From NCBI RefSeq assembly GCF_000143415.4, contig NW_003314326.1:190945-254944 (forward strand): a stretch of DNA of 64,000 nt. Direction: 5' to 3'. The notes beneath the pieces were generated by a model that did no database searches, was not told the origin of the DNA, and saw nothing but the letters and a program-made list of their open reading frames with translations. The stretch is from Selaginella moellendorffii. Its lineage: Eukaryota > Streptophyta > Lycopodiopsida > Selaginellales > Selaginellaceae. Positions 51,336 through 61,420 of this stretch are shown here, piece by piece. A program made the position numbers and the translations under genes. The stretch's first letter is position 1. The number at the start of each line of letters is the position of its first letter.

Positions 51336-53375
51336 CTAGAACTGGCACGACGTTCCCAGTCTCATCTGCTGTAGCCGGATCATCGCGCTCCCCTTCTCCG
51401 CGTTGTGTCGCTCCAAAACTTGGCCACAAACGCTGTGGAAGCATCGCATGAAAGCGTTCCATTCCCTGTCGCACAGGCTCGACAGGGCCAAGGACGTCTC
51501 CGCCGGCCGGGCAGTGCTGCGCTTGTGCGCGGACGCCGATGCAAACCCCTTGGAGGAGGCTCGCTTCTTCTTGGCTTTCTTCTTCTTAAAGTTCATTCGA
51601 CCGATGCTGCTGCTGGGTGTGGTGACGCAGCTGGAGCAGCAGCCTCTGGATCGATCCAGGCCGAGATCGAGATCGTCATCGTCATCGTCCTCACCATCGC
51701 CATCGTCTTCCTCCTCCTCCTCTCTCACTGGCTGCATCTCGGACACCGACCGGAAGAGCTGCTTCTTCACTGGCGAAGTTCGTGGCGAGTTCTTCGCGTC
51801 GCTAGCAGCTCGCGATGGAGAGATTAGCTGCAACTGCTGCTGCTGCTGCTCGTCCATGTCGATCTCAAACACCTGTTCCTCGTCGTCGTCATCTTCTTCA
51901 TGTCCGCCACCCTTCTCGTTCTCGGACTCGTCCGTCACCAATTGCGATCCGGCTAGCGCTGACTCCTGTGCCGCCTGATCTCTGGCCACTGTACACATCT
52001 TCTCCAGCTCGCTGCTGCACGTCTCGCCACTGTCGTCCAGCTCCCTGCTCATCATCGACCCGACTTCCGCCAGGCACAGCCCGGCCTCGGCCGCTCGCTT
52101 CAGGAAGCTCGTGCACAGGATCATCATCCGGATGCACGCTTCCTTGAGCATGGGGAGCTGCTTCCTCAGCATGTCCGCGTCCTTGGCCGGATCCAACACC
52201 CGGATGTAGTCGAGCTCCTCCTCGGAGAACGGGAAGGAAGCCTGCGGCCAATGCAGCCACTCAAAGTATGGATCTTCGATGCTCTCCGGGAGGCATAGGC
52301 CGTGATCGATTGGGATGAGCTCCACCGAGTTACACATGTTGGTGGTGGCCGCGGCGGCGGTGTTGTGGCGGACGAGGATGTTCCCGGCATGGCGATCCGT
52401 GTTGAAGAGCCGGACGTCGAGGATTCCCACGCGGTGGACTGCCGAGGCCGGGAAGCGCGAGCAGCCGCATTCGCTGGCCTCGTAGTCGTGCTCCACGAAC
52501 TCCTGGAACGATCCAATCTTGGCGAGCTTGCTCCCGGACCGACTCCACGCCGAGTTGATGTGGAAGATGGGATGCACGGCCTTGACAAGAACAGTGGCCG
52601 GCACCTGGGCGAAGTGGCCGTGATCCAGGAGATACGCGGCCACCTCGCGAATGCCAGTCTCGCCGACGCGGATGGATCGACTGAGCCCCGCCTGTCCGAG
52701 GCGGCGGCCCACGAATCCTCGCGGATTGTTGGGCGCCAGTGGCTCCTCGTCCGCTGGCTTGACGATGGCGATCTTCTTGCCGTGGCGGTCTCGGAAGTAG
52801 TAGGCTCCTCCCAGTCCTCCCTGCGCTGGGAGCGGCTCCACGCCACGCTCGATCCCGGCGCAGCTCTCCTGGATGAGGCGCTTGATCCTGGCGCAGCAGC
52901 TCCATCCGCCCACGATCTCGAACGGCCCGCGGCTGTCCTCCTCCTCCTCCTCCCCCCCGAGAAAGATTGCCGCATTGCTCTCTTTCTTGGACGGGCAGAG
53001 GCACGGCGTGGAGAAGCTCCGGTGGATGGTGCTGCTGCGCGCCAGCAGCACGGGCGAGTCGCAGCGCAGCTCGCTCACGTCGTCCTCGAGGACGTGATCC
53101 CCGAAAGAAAGATCGCTGTTCTCCGTGGAGATGCGCAGCACCGCCTGGATCTTCTTCTTGATCGACTGGACCTTGTCGCTGCGGTGGACCTCCATCCCCA
53201 GCACGCTGCCGTTGTCCGTCTGGACAAAGATCCGCCGCCTCCATCCCTGCTGCTTCTTCCACTGCTGCTTACCTTGCCCATCGCCCCCGCCGCCGCCGCC
53301 CCCTCCATGCAGCAGCCGCGCCTCTTGCTCGAGCTCGGGCATCGCCATAGCCAGGGATGGAGCTTCCGGCGGCAT
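51336..53375 (-). CDS. Phosphatidylinositol 4-kinase gamma (ubiquitin-like domain kinase)
   Basis: Single exon, 679 residues from the ATG at 53375. An N-terminal ubiquitin-like domain (RRIFVQTDNGSVLGMEVHRS ... LSFGDHVLEDDVSEL) precedes the PI3/4K-type catalytic domain: GGAYYFRDRHGKKIAIVKPA with the ATP-binding Lys, AAYLLDHGHFAQVPATVLVK, the catalytic loop DVRLFNTDRHAGNILVR and the metal site ELIPIDHGLCLPE. The C-terminus is acidic, with poly-Gln, and Lys-rich near the end. Plant PI4K-gamma members act mostly as protein kinases on ubiquitin-related partners. Open frame continues upstream to 53807 but is of low quality and spans a tRNA-like element, so 53375 is preferred. It has one ubiquitin-like domain; some members have two. 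Confidence 0.92.
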   Translation of the reverse strand: MPPEAPSLAMAMPELEQEARLLHGGGGGGGGDGQGKQQWKKQQGWRRRIFVQTDNGSVLGMEVHRSDKVQSIKKKIQAVLRISTENSDLSFGDHVLEDDVSELRCDSPVLLARSSTIHRSFSTPCLCPSKKESNAAIFLGGEEEEEDSRGPFEIVGGWSCCARIKRLIQESCAGIERGVEPLPAQGGLGGAYYFRDRHGKKIAIVKPADEEPLAPNNPRGFVGRRLGQAGLSRSIRVGETGIREVAAYLLDHGHFAQVPATVLVKAVHPIFHINSAWSRSGSKLAKIGSFQEFVEHDYEASECGCSRFPASAVHRVGILDVRLFNTDRHAGNILVRHNTAAAATTNMCNSVELIPIDHGLCLPESIEDPYFEWLHWPQASFPFSEEELDYIRVLDPAKDADMLRKQLPMLKEACIRMMILCTSFLKRAAEAGLCLAEVGSMMSRELDDSGETCSSELEKMCTVARDQAAQESALAGSQLVTDESENEKGGGHEEDDDDEEQVFEIDMDEQQQQQLQLISPSRAASDAKNSPRTSPVKKQLFRSVSEMQPVREEEEEDDGDGEDDDDDDLDLGLDRSRGCCSSCVTTPSSSIGRMNFKKKKAKKKRASSKGFASASAHKRSTARPAETSLALSSLCDREWNAFMRCFHSVCGQVLERHNAEKGSAMIRLQQMRLGTSCQF

Positions 53376-53912
53376 TCTCGATCGATCTCTCCGCGCCGGG
53401 AGCTGGGAGGCGAGGGAGGAGGATTGAAAGAGAGAAACAAGAAGAACGCTCTCCTCCGCCTCTCTCTTTCTCTCTCTCTCTCCTTTTCTTTCTCGTCCTC
53501 CTCTCTGGAGCGTAGCAGAGGTAGGTTGGCTGGCTGCGTTGGCCGGTCGGGGGTTCGAGTCTCGCCGGCTACGCCCGACGTTAGAGCTGCCGCCATGCAT
53601 CTCGGGATCGATTCCTCTCCCACTCGCCAAGGCTTTCTTCTCTCTTTGTTTGCATGAGAGAGAGAACGAATTTTGGATGAGGAGGATGGGTCCAATGTCG
53701 CTGTCACCATGACGACAAAGTACGCTCTTACGATGTGATTGCATTTGCCAATTTTTTTGTATGGTGCATTGGTCCATCTGTCTAAATGCCAAAGTGCCCT
53801 CCCTCATCTTTAGGAAAGGGGGAATATCTTTCGAATTACTACCGGGTCAAACCTTCTAACTGGCGGGGAGGCGTTCGATTCCCGCGACTGGCAATTCTCA
53901 AGAAGCTTGGCT
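53376..53912. other. Divergent promoter region, CT-rich
   Basis: Region between PI4K-gamma (-) and the plastid membrane protein gene (+). It holds a long CT-rich tract at about 53455-53505, the tRNA-like element listed separately, and a second tRNA B-box-like motif (GTTCGATTCCC, about 53873). No protein gene is supported. Confidence 0.5.
53510..53574 (+). other. tRNA-like element lacking an anticodon arm
   Basis: The ends GCGTAGC (53510-53516) and GCTACGC (53568-53574) pair perfectly over 7 bp like an acceptor stem. TAGCAGAGGTAGG resembles a pol III A box and GGTTCGAGTC a B box. Only 65 nt separate the outer ends, too short for a complete tRNA, so it is a tRNA-derived relic or SINE head rather than a working tRNA. 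Chance cannot be excluded. Confidence 0.35.
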
Positions 53913-55210
53913 ATGGCGTTTGCCCTCGCAGCGTCTCCTCTTCCCTCCAGGCCCGGCAGTCTGCCGCGGCTGAGGAGAAATCGCAATCTCGTCGTGGTGC
54001 CAGTGCGATGTCGGTCGCAATTGCAATCGCAGCATCGCCGCCTGGTGCTGCGGCTGTGCGCCACCACAGAGACGAAAGAAGCTGAGAAAGAAGAAGAGGA
54101 CGCGCTCGCTGCTGATGAATCCGGAGGAGCCAGTGGCCGCATTGGCGATGGCAATGGAGATTCCGGCGATGGCGGCGGGGATGGATTGAGGTGGCTGTCC
54201 AATGCGCCAGTGTATGTTCTATGGGCGGGATTGATTGGGTACGCTTTCACCATGGCTCCAAACCAAACACCGGTAAGAGGATAGCTTAGAGGATTGGAGT
54301 TTTTCTTCCTTTCTCGATGGTTTCCAGTTCCACCACCAATTCCATTCAGTACAGGGATCAATTGTTCGTGGAGAAGCTGCTGCTCTTGCGAGGCGACGAA
54401 GGTTTCTCGATCAACCCGGTGCTTGTCACAGTCTGGTTTAGCATGGGCCTTCTTCCACTCATCTATGCGATGCTTCTCATCCCCACTGGAAGAAGGTAGG
54501 TACTTGAAGTTTCGATTTGGAAGAACAAAGCTCACGAAACTTTGCCACTTCCAGTGAGAAAGGTGGCGTTCCTGTGTGGCCGTTTTCTCTCGTTTCTTTC
54601 TTCACGGGGATTTTTGCCTTGTTGCCGTACTTTGGGCTGTGGAATCCACCGCCACCCCGCGTAACCAAGCAAGAGCTCAGCACCTGGCCTCTCGTGGTGC
54701 TGGAATCAAAAATCTTGTCTTTTGTAAGTTTGTCTCGATTTCTTCCTCAACTCTTAGTGTGATTTTGATTTTTTTTTTCCTTCTCGATCGATGTGTATCC
54801 AGTTTGTAGCCGCTTGCGCGCTTGGACTGGCCGCGAAAGCAGCGCTTTCCAACAGTGAGAGCTGGAGTCAGTACTTAGGATTTTTCCGAGAGAGCCGATT
54901 TGTAAGGATTTCAAGTTGCCGAGTTTGGCGTGACTTGGATCACCGGTTTTTTGTGCAGATTCACGTGATGAGCATCGACTTTGTCTTGCTTAATCTGCTC
55001 GTGGTCTTCTGGGTGTTCAACGATATCACGTTTCGGAGGTAACTCGAGTCGAGTCGAGCTTGTGAGCACTGATAGAATCTTCATCTTCATTGGTGCTTTT
55101 CCAGGTCCAATAACTCATGGCTGATTCCAGTGTCCATCATTCCACTCGTTGGTCCTGCATTATATCTCCTCTTGAGACCCGGCTTGCCGCCTCAAATGGT
55201 CGACGAGTAA
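53913..55210 (+). CDS. Plastid membrane protein of unknown function
   Basis: Six exons (53913-54272, 54350-54495, 54555-54723, 54803-54901, 54959-55038, 55105-55210) give 319 residues. The first about 60 residues look like a transit peptide, followed by an acidic/Gly-rich linker. Then come about six membrane spans with conserved loops: APVYVLWAGLIGYAFTMAPN, VWFSMGLLPLIYAMLLIP, LLPYFGLWNPPPPRVTKQEL, FFRESRFIHVMSIDFVLLNL and IPLVGPALYLLLRPGLPPQ. I recognise this as a conserved green-lineage/cyanobacterial membrane family, without a proven function. Exons 3 and 4 exist again as a relic at 57100-57330. Confidence 0.82.
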
Positions 55211-55309
55211 TGTTTTGTATCCAGGCAATCAATCTTTTTCTGGTCGGTCGAGATTTCCGGGAATTCGTTGGGCTTGCCGCTTTTGCATTCGTTGTCGGCA
55301 CTGTCATGT

Positions 55310-55600
55310 CAAAGTGCACATCTTCAATTCCCAATCAAGCTTCGAGTTGATCGCGTCCACGATCACGGGACACTTGCAGCTCACACGTATTGGTTTTGGT
55401 CTTTTGCTTTGCTTCAAGACAAACTTGGTTACCTCTGCTCTCGTCAATCCGAAGTTCCTGCAATGAGTTTCGATCAAATTTTACTCCCAGTTGAAAGTTC
55501 TGAGATCGTGCCGTGATCTCTGGCATATGGCCCTCCTGGGAACAAACTTTCTCATCTTTCGTAAGTGCTATGACAGGGTCCACCTAGAGGAAATTTTTCA
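55310..55600 (-). pseudogene. Relic: 3' end of the ascorbate peroxidase gene
   Basis: On the minus strand, FQLGVKFD followed by LRIDESR matches the last exons of the intact gene at 57517-59207 ([20 protein letters not shown]). The 3' flank also matches: TCTTCAATTCCCAATCAAGCTTCGA here corresponds to the similar block at 57420-57445, and the shared TTGCTCTCGTC(A/G)ATCCG type run follows. No upstream exons remain. It directly follows the plastid membrane protein gene, as the intact peroxidase follows that gene's relic. Confidence 0.82.
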
Positions 55601-55661
55601 AGGGGGAGAATTTTTAACCTCTTGTTCCAGAATCTATAATTTATAAATTATTCCCATGGTC

Positions 55662-55877
55662 TCAATAAGGAGTTTGAAGAGTAAATGTTTTATAACAGCT
55701 TATAAAAAATCTATAGTGTCCATTAACTTTCTCTTCTTTTTCGGATACCAGCGTGGGCACTCCACACTGACGAAGCTCTTCACTAGAGAACCCCCGCAGT
55801 TCATCGATTTCATCGATTCTCTCCTTCAGTAAAACTTCCATCGCTTTGTCTACCAGTTCACCTTTTCCTCGCGACAC
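55662..55877 (-). other. Short open frame, SAM-like helical peptide, possible exon
   Basis: A 71-codon minus-strand frame contains KAMEVLLKERIDEIDELRGF and SSEELRQCGVPTL, a helix pair that recalls a SAM domain, then a low-quality tail. It lacks an AUG near its start and faces away from the ATPase gene at 55954. It may be an exon of a decayed gene that came with the ATPase unit; no function is claimed. Confidence 0.35.
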
Positions 55878-55953
55878 CAGGAAATCCTGACCGTCCGTTT
55901 GTCATTTGTATACTATAAGTCCCGAAGAACCCTAATTCCTTTTACGTAGCGCA

Positions 55954-57031
55954 ATGAAGCAACTTGTGGGCAGGGAGAGGGAGCTGCGCGACTTGCTAGG
56001 CTACGTGGAACGGCGCATAGATAAGATTGTGCTTCTGCAGGGGCCGGAGCTCTCCGGCAAGACGGCTCTTCTGCGGGAGCTTCGGGCTGTCATGGCTTCC
56101 AAGTATGGCAGAACGATCCCCGTCTACCACCTCGATCTCACTTGTTTCAGGATGACGGATGTTCTCGAGTGGATCCAAGGTACCGACAATTTTCTCATGG
56201 AAGATTCCAAAGACTTGACAATCCTAGAGGTGATAGAGGAGATACTAGCTAGTGAGCATCAGCTCCAGCCAGTTTTTATCATCGACCAGGCTGAAAGGAT
56301 TCCCGAGATCTTTCCACAGCCACGGGCACTGATAGAAGTCCTTGCGAAGATTGCACGGGAGAGGAGAGGGGTGGTGATCCTGGCGAGTCTAGACGACTCT
56401 TTGCGGGAGGATTGGCATGACCAAGTTCTTCCCTTTCACTTGGGATACTTCAGCGAGAAGGCCGCTAGGGCGTTTCTTCGTAAGCGAAGGGCAGCGGAGG
56501 ACAGGAGACCGTGGTGGCAGCGGTGGTGGTCGAGGAGAGATCTAGTTAGTGACGAGGAATGGCGCGAGATATACCCCGTTTGTGGTGGCTGCCCCAGGTT
56601 GCTTGGATTTTGCGTCTCCCCATACCCGAATCTTAGCGCAATAGTTGGCTCCGTGGTTGGGGGCGTACACACCGGACTGGAAGGCAGGGATGGCGAGTAA
56701 GTGATAGATATCTTGTTTCTAAGAAGTGCTTGGATCTAATCATTTGTGTTTTTGATGGTGATCATCTAGGTGGGAGGGGGACAAGTACCGAAGGGTGGCG
56801 GAGCTGCTCGTGGAGAACGAAGGGAGCTTGGAGTGGTCTGTTGTTCTGGACAAGGTGTTTGGCAAGGATGTGAGCGAGGGGAGCTCTCAGCTCCGGGCCA
56901 TGGCTGCTCGCAACATGATAAACGTCGAGTACTTGCCCGAGTCCAAGACCAAAGTGGTGATGGCTGGAAGTCCTGCGTATCTTTACGCCATGAGACTCGT
57001 GCTGGAAGGGAGAGATGAGCCGGATGTCTGA
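55954..57031 (+). CDS. P-loop ATPase (ATPase_2/STAND-like), intact
   Basis: Two exons (55954-56696, 56770-57031) joined at GA|G give 334 residues. It starts MKQLVGRERELRDLLGYVER, a typical start of STAND/archaeal-type ATPases. Walker A is GPELSGKT and Walker B VFIIDQAERI. LASLDDSLREDWHDQVLPFH matches the sensor-1 region, and VCGGCPRLLGF the GGxP motif. The C-terminal part (YRRVAELLVENEGSLEWSVV, AARNMINVEYLP) is a helical/winged-helix-like end. No transit peptide, repeat or effector domain is attached, unlike classic STAND proteins. Its closest relatives and function are unknown to me. It lies between two reciprocally decayed copies of a duplicated segment. Confidence 0.78.
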
Positions 57032-57099
57032 CAATTCCTTCGTTCTATTCTTAAGTTTGATTTGATCTGGATGAACAAAACTATTGTTATTACAAAAAC

Positions 57100-57330
57100 A
57101 GTAGAAAGGTGGCGTTCCTGTGTGGCCCTTTTCTCTCGCGAATGCTGGGTAGCCAAGCACGAACTCAGCACCTGGGCTGCTCGTGGAGCTCGAATAAAAA
57201 ATCTTGTCTCGACTGTTTTAGATCTTTGTGAACAGCACGATCGATACGCGTACGCTTTATGGACACTTGCGGGCTTGGACTGGCCGCCAAAACAGCGCTT
57301 TCCAACAGTGAGAGCACGAGCTTGTGACAA
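57100..57330 (+). pseudogene. Relic: exons 3-4 of the plastid membrane protein gene
   Basis: GGTGGCGTTCCTGTGTGGCC at 57110 matches 54564, followed by AACCAAGCA.GA.CTCAGCACCTGG-type sequence, AAAAATCTTGTCT and, after a degenerate intron, GGCTTGGACTGGCCGC.AAA.CAGCGCTTTCCAACAGTGAGAGC matching 54830-54862 (short shared runs only). About 100 bp of exon 3 is deleted. Intron sequence is partly kept, showing DNA-level duplication. Confidence 0.88.
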
Positions 57331-57516
57331 ATCCGACACTTGTCCAGTAATCTCATCTCAGCTTGCATCTTTGGAGACTATTGTCCGGAAAGAGCGATCG
57401 TTGTCAACACTAGTGCGCGTCTTCAATTGCCAATTAAACTTCGACTTCGTCCACGATCACACTTGATCACGGGTATTATTCTTTTACTCTTTTCGCAAAA
57501 ACTGTACTGGTTATGC

Positions 57517-59207
57517 CTAACTTGTGCTCTCGTCGATCCGGATTCCCTGCAACCACATCAGTCAGCCAACAAGGAGGAGAACAAGAGCTACAAACTTGAG
57601 GTGGATCGAATTTGGCTCCCAGTTCACTCAGCTTGGCATGCGCTTGAGCATAGTCCTTGAAGAACGCGTCCTGATCCTTGGCGTAGAGCTCGGCATGCTC
57701 CTGGAGATATACATTGAGATAAGTTTTTCTAATTTTCTTAAGTTGGTCTATTCTTTACCTTGAATCCTGGATCTTCGAAAAGGACTGCGTCAGTTGGCAA
57801 GACGAGAAGATCTTCGTCTCTTTTCTCCTTGATATCCTGCATACGATACAACCGGCGTTCACTACTATCCAAATTTTTTTTTCGTCCTTGGAATAAAGTC
57901 TACCTTGAAATATGAATTGTCAAATTTCAGCCATTCCACAGTCCAGGACTGGCCTCCTGGAGCTCCAGGTCCGTCTTTCTATCATGGTCTCAAGCATCAA
58001 AATGTCATCGAAGCTTCTGAAAGAACCACTTTCGTTACCGTGTATTTCGTTTCCTTTTTTCCCCAGCCACTCCGTTCTGGTCTAGATCGTCCCAAGGTAT
58101 GAGCACCTGACAGGGCAACAATGTCCTTGGTATATCAAGGCGATGAGTAAAAGTCTGCTCAAGCCAGGAAAATTCTTCAAAGCGGAAAGCGCACCTTGTC
58201 ATCCAGTCCCATCCTGTGAAACACTTTGCGAAGGTGCTCGGAAGGATTTGGGGGTCCGGCACCTGGAAAGAAAATTAATTCCAGGCGTCAAAGAAACGGA
58301 CATCATTTGTCGAAGTCCAAGTTGGCTAGCGCTTGGAAAACTCATTCTTACTTGGAAGGTTACCCTCCTTCGGGCATTGCTCTGGGCCTACGGTATCAAC
58401 TCTTCCATATCGCATTGGAATCCGGGGTCCTCCAGCCATCTGATTCCATCACCTTTAGAAGTTTAGGCCGGCTTCTTTGTTCTTTCTTGATAAGTTTACC
58501 TCTATGGCGGTGGCGCTTGCAAGCTGGAAAAGATCGGCATAGCTTACTGCGGTGAATTTCTCCTTCACGGGATTAAGCAGCTTGAGAGCATTTATGAGTC
58601 CTGCCGTAAGTTCGAAGGGATCGTTCCAAGCTTTTCGCAAGTTCCTAAAAGTTACCAGCATTCGCTCCATGTTCCAACTCGATAGGGAAGCGCAGGCTTC
58701 CATTGGCACCACCACACTTGGGCCACTCGCTGATGTTCTTGTCATACGTTCCAGCGTCGTGCCATCCCAATCTAATCTGTCGATTTGAAAGAGCTCACAA
58801 GGTTTGATCGTTGAAAAATAAAGAAAACAGTGCGAGTGTTTTTTTTGACACTTACTACTATAGGATTGCAATGCATTTTCGTGATCACTTCCTTGATCGC
58901 TTCCCTCGCTCCCACTAGCTGATCGAGCTGAGACGCGATCCTCTGGGACGATTCCACGGCGGCGGCTCCACTCCCAGACATGGCAAAAGTTCTGATCCTC
59001 CGCGAGCAGGCCTGATCGGTTGCAAACACGATCCATCGACATCGAGAAAGAGAGGAGGCAAACACTCACCGCACGGAGCGACAAACCCGATGATGAGAGC
59101 CGCCGATGAGGCGCCGCAGCAATGCTGAGCCTCGCAGTGACAGCAGGAAGAGATTTGCAGAGAAGCGCCCCGGAGAAAACGATCGACCTCGCCGACGCCA
59201 TCGCCAT
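57517..59207 (-). CDS. APX: Ascorbate peroxidase with N-terminal organelle targeting
   Basis: Eleven exons (59207-59070, 59011-58856, 58776-58656, 58600-58500, 58439-58352, 58262-58195, 58125-58039, 57978-57904, 57836-57759, 57700-57596, 57546-57517) give about 348 residues. The haem enzyme reduces H2O2 with ascorbate. The first about 60 residues ([20 protein letters not shown] and a basic stretch) are a transit peptide, so stromal or mitochondrial. Marks are [14 protein letters not shown] with distal Arg, Trp and His, [40 protein letters not shown], the proximal His in [40 protein letters not shown] and [12 protein letters not shown]. There is no thylakoid anchor. The last exon has only nine codons and a stop, and is less certain. 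Confidence 0.93.
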
Positions 59208-59313
59208 TCTTTACTACTCCTGTTTGAGAGAAGGGACTTTTTTGCTCGAGATAGCAGAATATTCACTAAATATTCCGGCAAAGAGTTTTAAACTACACGA
59301 CCGGCTAGTCCAT

Positions 59314-61201
59314 TCAACGTTGTTTGAACGCTGACTCGTCGATGAATCCCATGGCCTCCACCGACATGTACTCCTCGTCCCTGAATCGCAGCAAGAACTG
59401 GACGAATCGATAGGCATCCTGGAAATTCGACACGGCACCCAGCGAGATTGTCACGGCCCTGAATGTGGCGAGTGGATGCGCCGACGATGATCGCTGGGAA
59501 ATCGGCGCCACCAGTGGATGATTCGCGAATCCGCAAGTCCCGAGCTTGATGTTCTGCTTCTCGGCCAGGCTGCGAACAATGTGAGGCGGGAAGAGATTCC
59601 CAGTGGAATCCACGAGATTGAACACCACCATGCTCCCTCGCTCGCGCTCCTTGCTGCCGTAGACCTTGATCATGGGCCGCGAGTTCTCGCCGACGTGGTT
59701 GATCCTCTTGAGATTGGCATGCAGCCACGCTGCCAGGCATTCGACCCTCTTCCCGATCCTGTCCATGCCGATCGATTCCAGATGATCCAATCCCGTCGCT
59801 ACTGCCGCCAGCGTGAGCCCATTGATCACCATTCCACCGTCCTCGCAAGCAATGTGAACTCCCGCGGCCTCCACAAACGCTGGGCTTGTCCTGGATTTGA
59901 GCTTCTTCATCACCAGAGCCTCCACATCCCGCCTGATCGCCAGGAATCCCACGCCGGGAGGATACCCCAGCGCGTGATGCAGCGAGCCCACCACGAATTC
60001 GGGCCGCTCGATCGCGACGTCCACTACTCCAGCCGCGGGGAGGGCGATCGAGACATCCAGCAGCGCGTGCCACCCCTTGGCGTGCGTTTGTTTGATCCAA
60101 TCCACACCATAGCGAGTGCCGGTGAGGCCGGATTGCGCTGGAATGACGACGACGCCGCCGCCTTGGCCGATGACCAGTCTCGACGCCATCTTGTTTAGCA
60201 GCCGTTGGATCTCGCCCCGGGGAGCGGCGAGGTCCGTCGATCGCAGCCCGGCAACGCTAACTCGGGTGCCCGACCTCGCCGCGGCCGAGACGAGGTGGCG
60301 GATGGACTCGTGCGTGTCCTGGCACACGAGAATCTGGCTGCTCCTGTCCAGTGGGTAGATCTCTGCGAACAATCGGAAGCTGGCCGACACCCCAGCCGTC
60401 AAGACGAGCGTCGGGTAATCGTCCTTGGATGCGTTGAGCATGCCAAGGATCCTGTTCTGGAGGCCGACTATCCGGTTTCTTAGCCGAGAGCCGGATGGGA
60501 GAATGGATGCCGAGCAGGGAGCCTCTTCCAGAAGAAACTGCGTGTGTTCCTCCACCTGAGGAGATCCCAACGATCAGGCTATGCGCGTTCCAGCAAATGC
60601 CGTGTGAAGGCAAAATACCTGGTAGCTCGAGAAGAGTGGATTGTTGGCGTAGTCAAGGTGTACCACGCGCTGGAGGTCGAGATTGGAGTACTGCTCCTTC
60701 CTCACATTGTCCAGGGACAGGTTCTCGAAGTAGTCCTCGTAATCATCCAGGAATTGCTCCTCGGCCTCGACGTACTCGGGAAGAACAGCCGGTCCCACGT
60801 TGATCTCCTCCTCGGGCACCGACGAGGATGTCGGCCAGCTTCTCTTGGAGGCCTGATCGTTGTCATCGGACGAGGAATTGAAGGAAAGGCTCCCCAGGAA
60901 CTGATCGTTGGTGGAGGCCAGAGGATCCACCGCCTGCTCGCCGCTGGAATCAAGCGGGAACAGGCTCTCGGCGTGGAAGGCACTGTACGAGTCTAGGCTC
61001 TCCGTGTCGTCCCAGTTCGCCGGCGATGATGGGCGATTCCCATTGCGAGCAGCAGGGGGCGATGATGCTGGCCGTGAATCGATCTTCTTCTGCGAGGAGA
61101 AACAAGCGAGTGAATTCCTGCGACCCAATTCAGCCTCTCACCTTGTTGCTGTGGCCGTGAGCTCCAGAATTGCGCAGCCTAGAGCTCAAGCGATTAAACA
61201 T
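59314..61201 (-). CDS. PLP-dependent transferase, Mo-cofactor-sulfurase-like
   Basis: Three exons (61201-61142, 61089-60619, 60555-59314) give 590 residues. The N-terminal about 170 residues are Ser/Asp-rich and probably disordered. The aminotransferase class V-type fold starts at QRVVHLDYANNPLFSSYQVE. It goes on with RNRIVGLQNRILGMLNASKD, YPTLVLTAGVSASFRLFAEI, VVVIPAQSGLTGTRYGVDWI, HALLDVSIALPAAGVVDVAI, FVVGSLHHALGYPPGVGFLA and GTCGFANHPLVAP. It is like plant proteins annotated as molybdenum cofactor sulfurase-like. The usual Lys after the sheet strand (SxxK) is here in a SLHHALG context, so PLP binding through Lys is doubtful and the sulfurase reaction is unproven. The MOSC domain is absent. 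Confidence 0.84.
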
Positions 61202-61380
61202 TCTTCTTGCCGCAAATCGATCTTATCCAGGGCGAGGCGAGAATTCCTTTTCTTCTCTGGTGCTCGTCTTATGGTCGCGGGGTTCACTCCTTTTTGTGCA
61301 TTTGGCGGCTTGCCGTGTTGACGCCAACGAATTGGACAGAAGCGCATCCACGCCACTCAAATTTGACGGTAGCGATCGCC

Positions 61381-61408
61381 TAGGGTTTGTAGGGCTTTTT
61401 AGGGTTTA
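61381..61408 (+). promoter_or_regulatory. Telo-box pair in the eIF3b leader
   Basis: TAGGGTTT at 61381 and TAGGGTTTA at 61400 lie 13-40 bp before the eIF3b ATG. Telo-boxes are common in plant promoters and leaders of translation-machinery genes, in keeping with the gene. Confidence 0.6.
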
Positions 61409-61420
61409 CGAGCAGCAGCG

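Noticed and set aside
52302-53657. 451-codon plus-strand frame across PI4K-gamma
   Set aside because: Antisense shadow of a conserved kinase; no domain of its own.
53375-53807. Upstream in-frame extension of PI4K-gamma
   Set aside because: Low-complexity, spans the CT tract and the tRNA-like element, and lies outside the conserved ubiquitin-like start.
53840-53895. Second B-box-like motif as a tRNA gene
   Set aside because: No T-stem pairing and no matching acceptor stem could be found.
58656-58776. Apparent frame breaks in the ascorbate peroxidase gene
   Set aside because: Correct splice sites give uninterrupted peroxidase motifs, so it is not a pseudogene.
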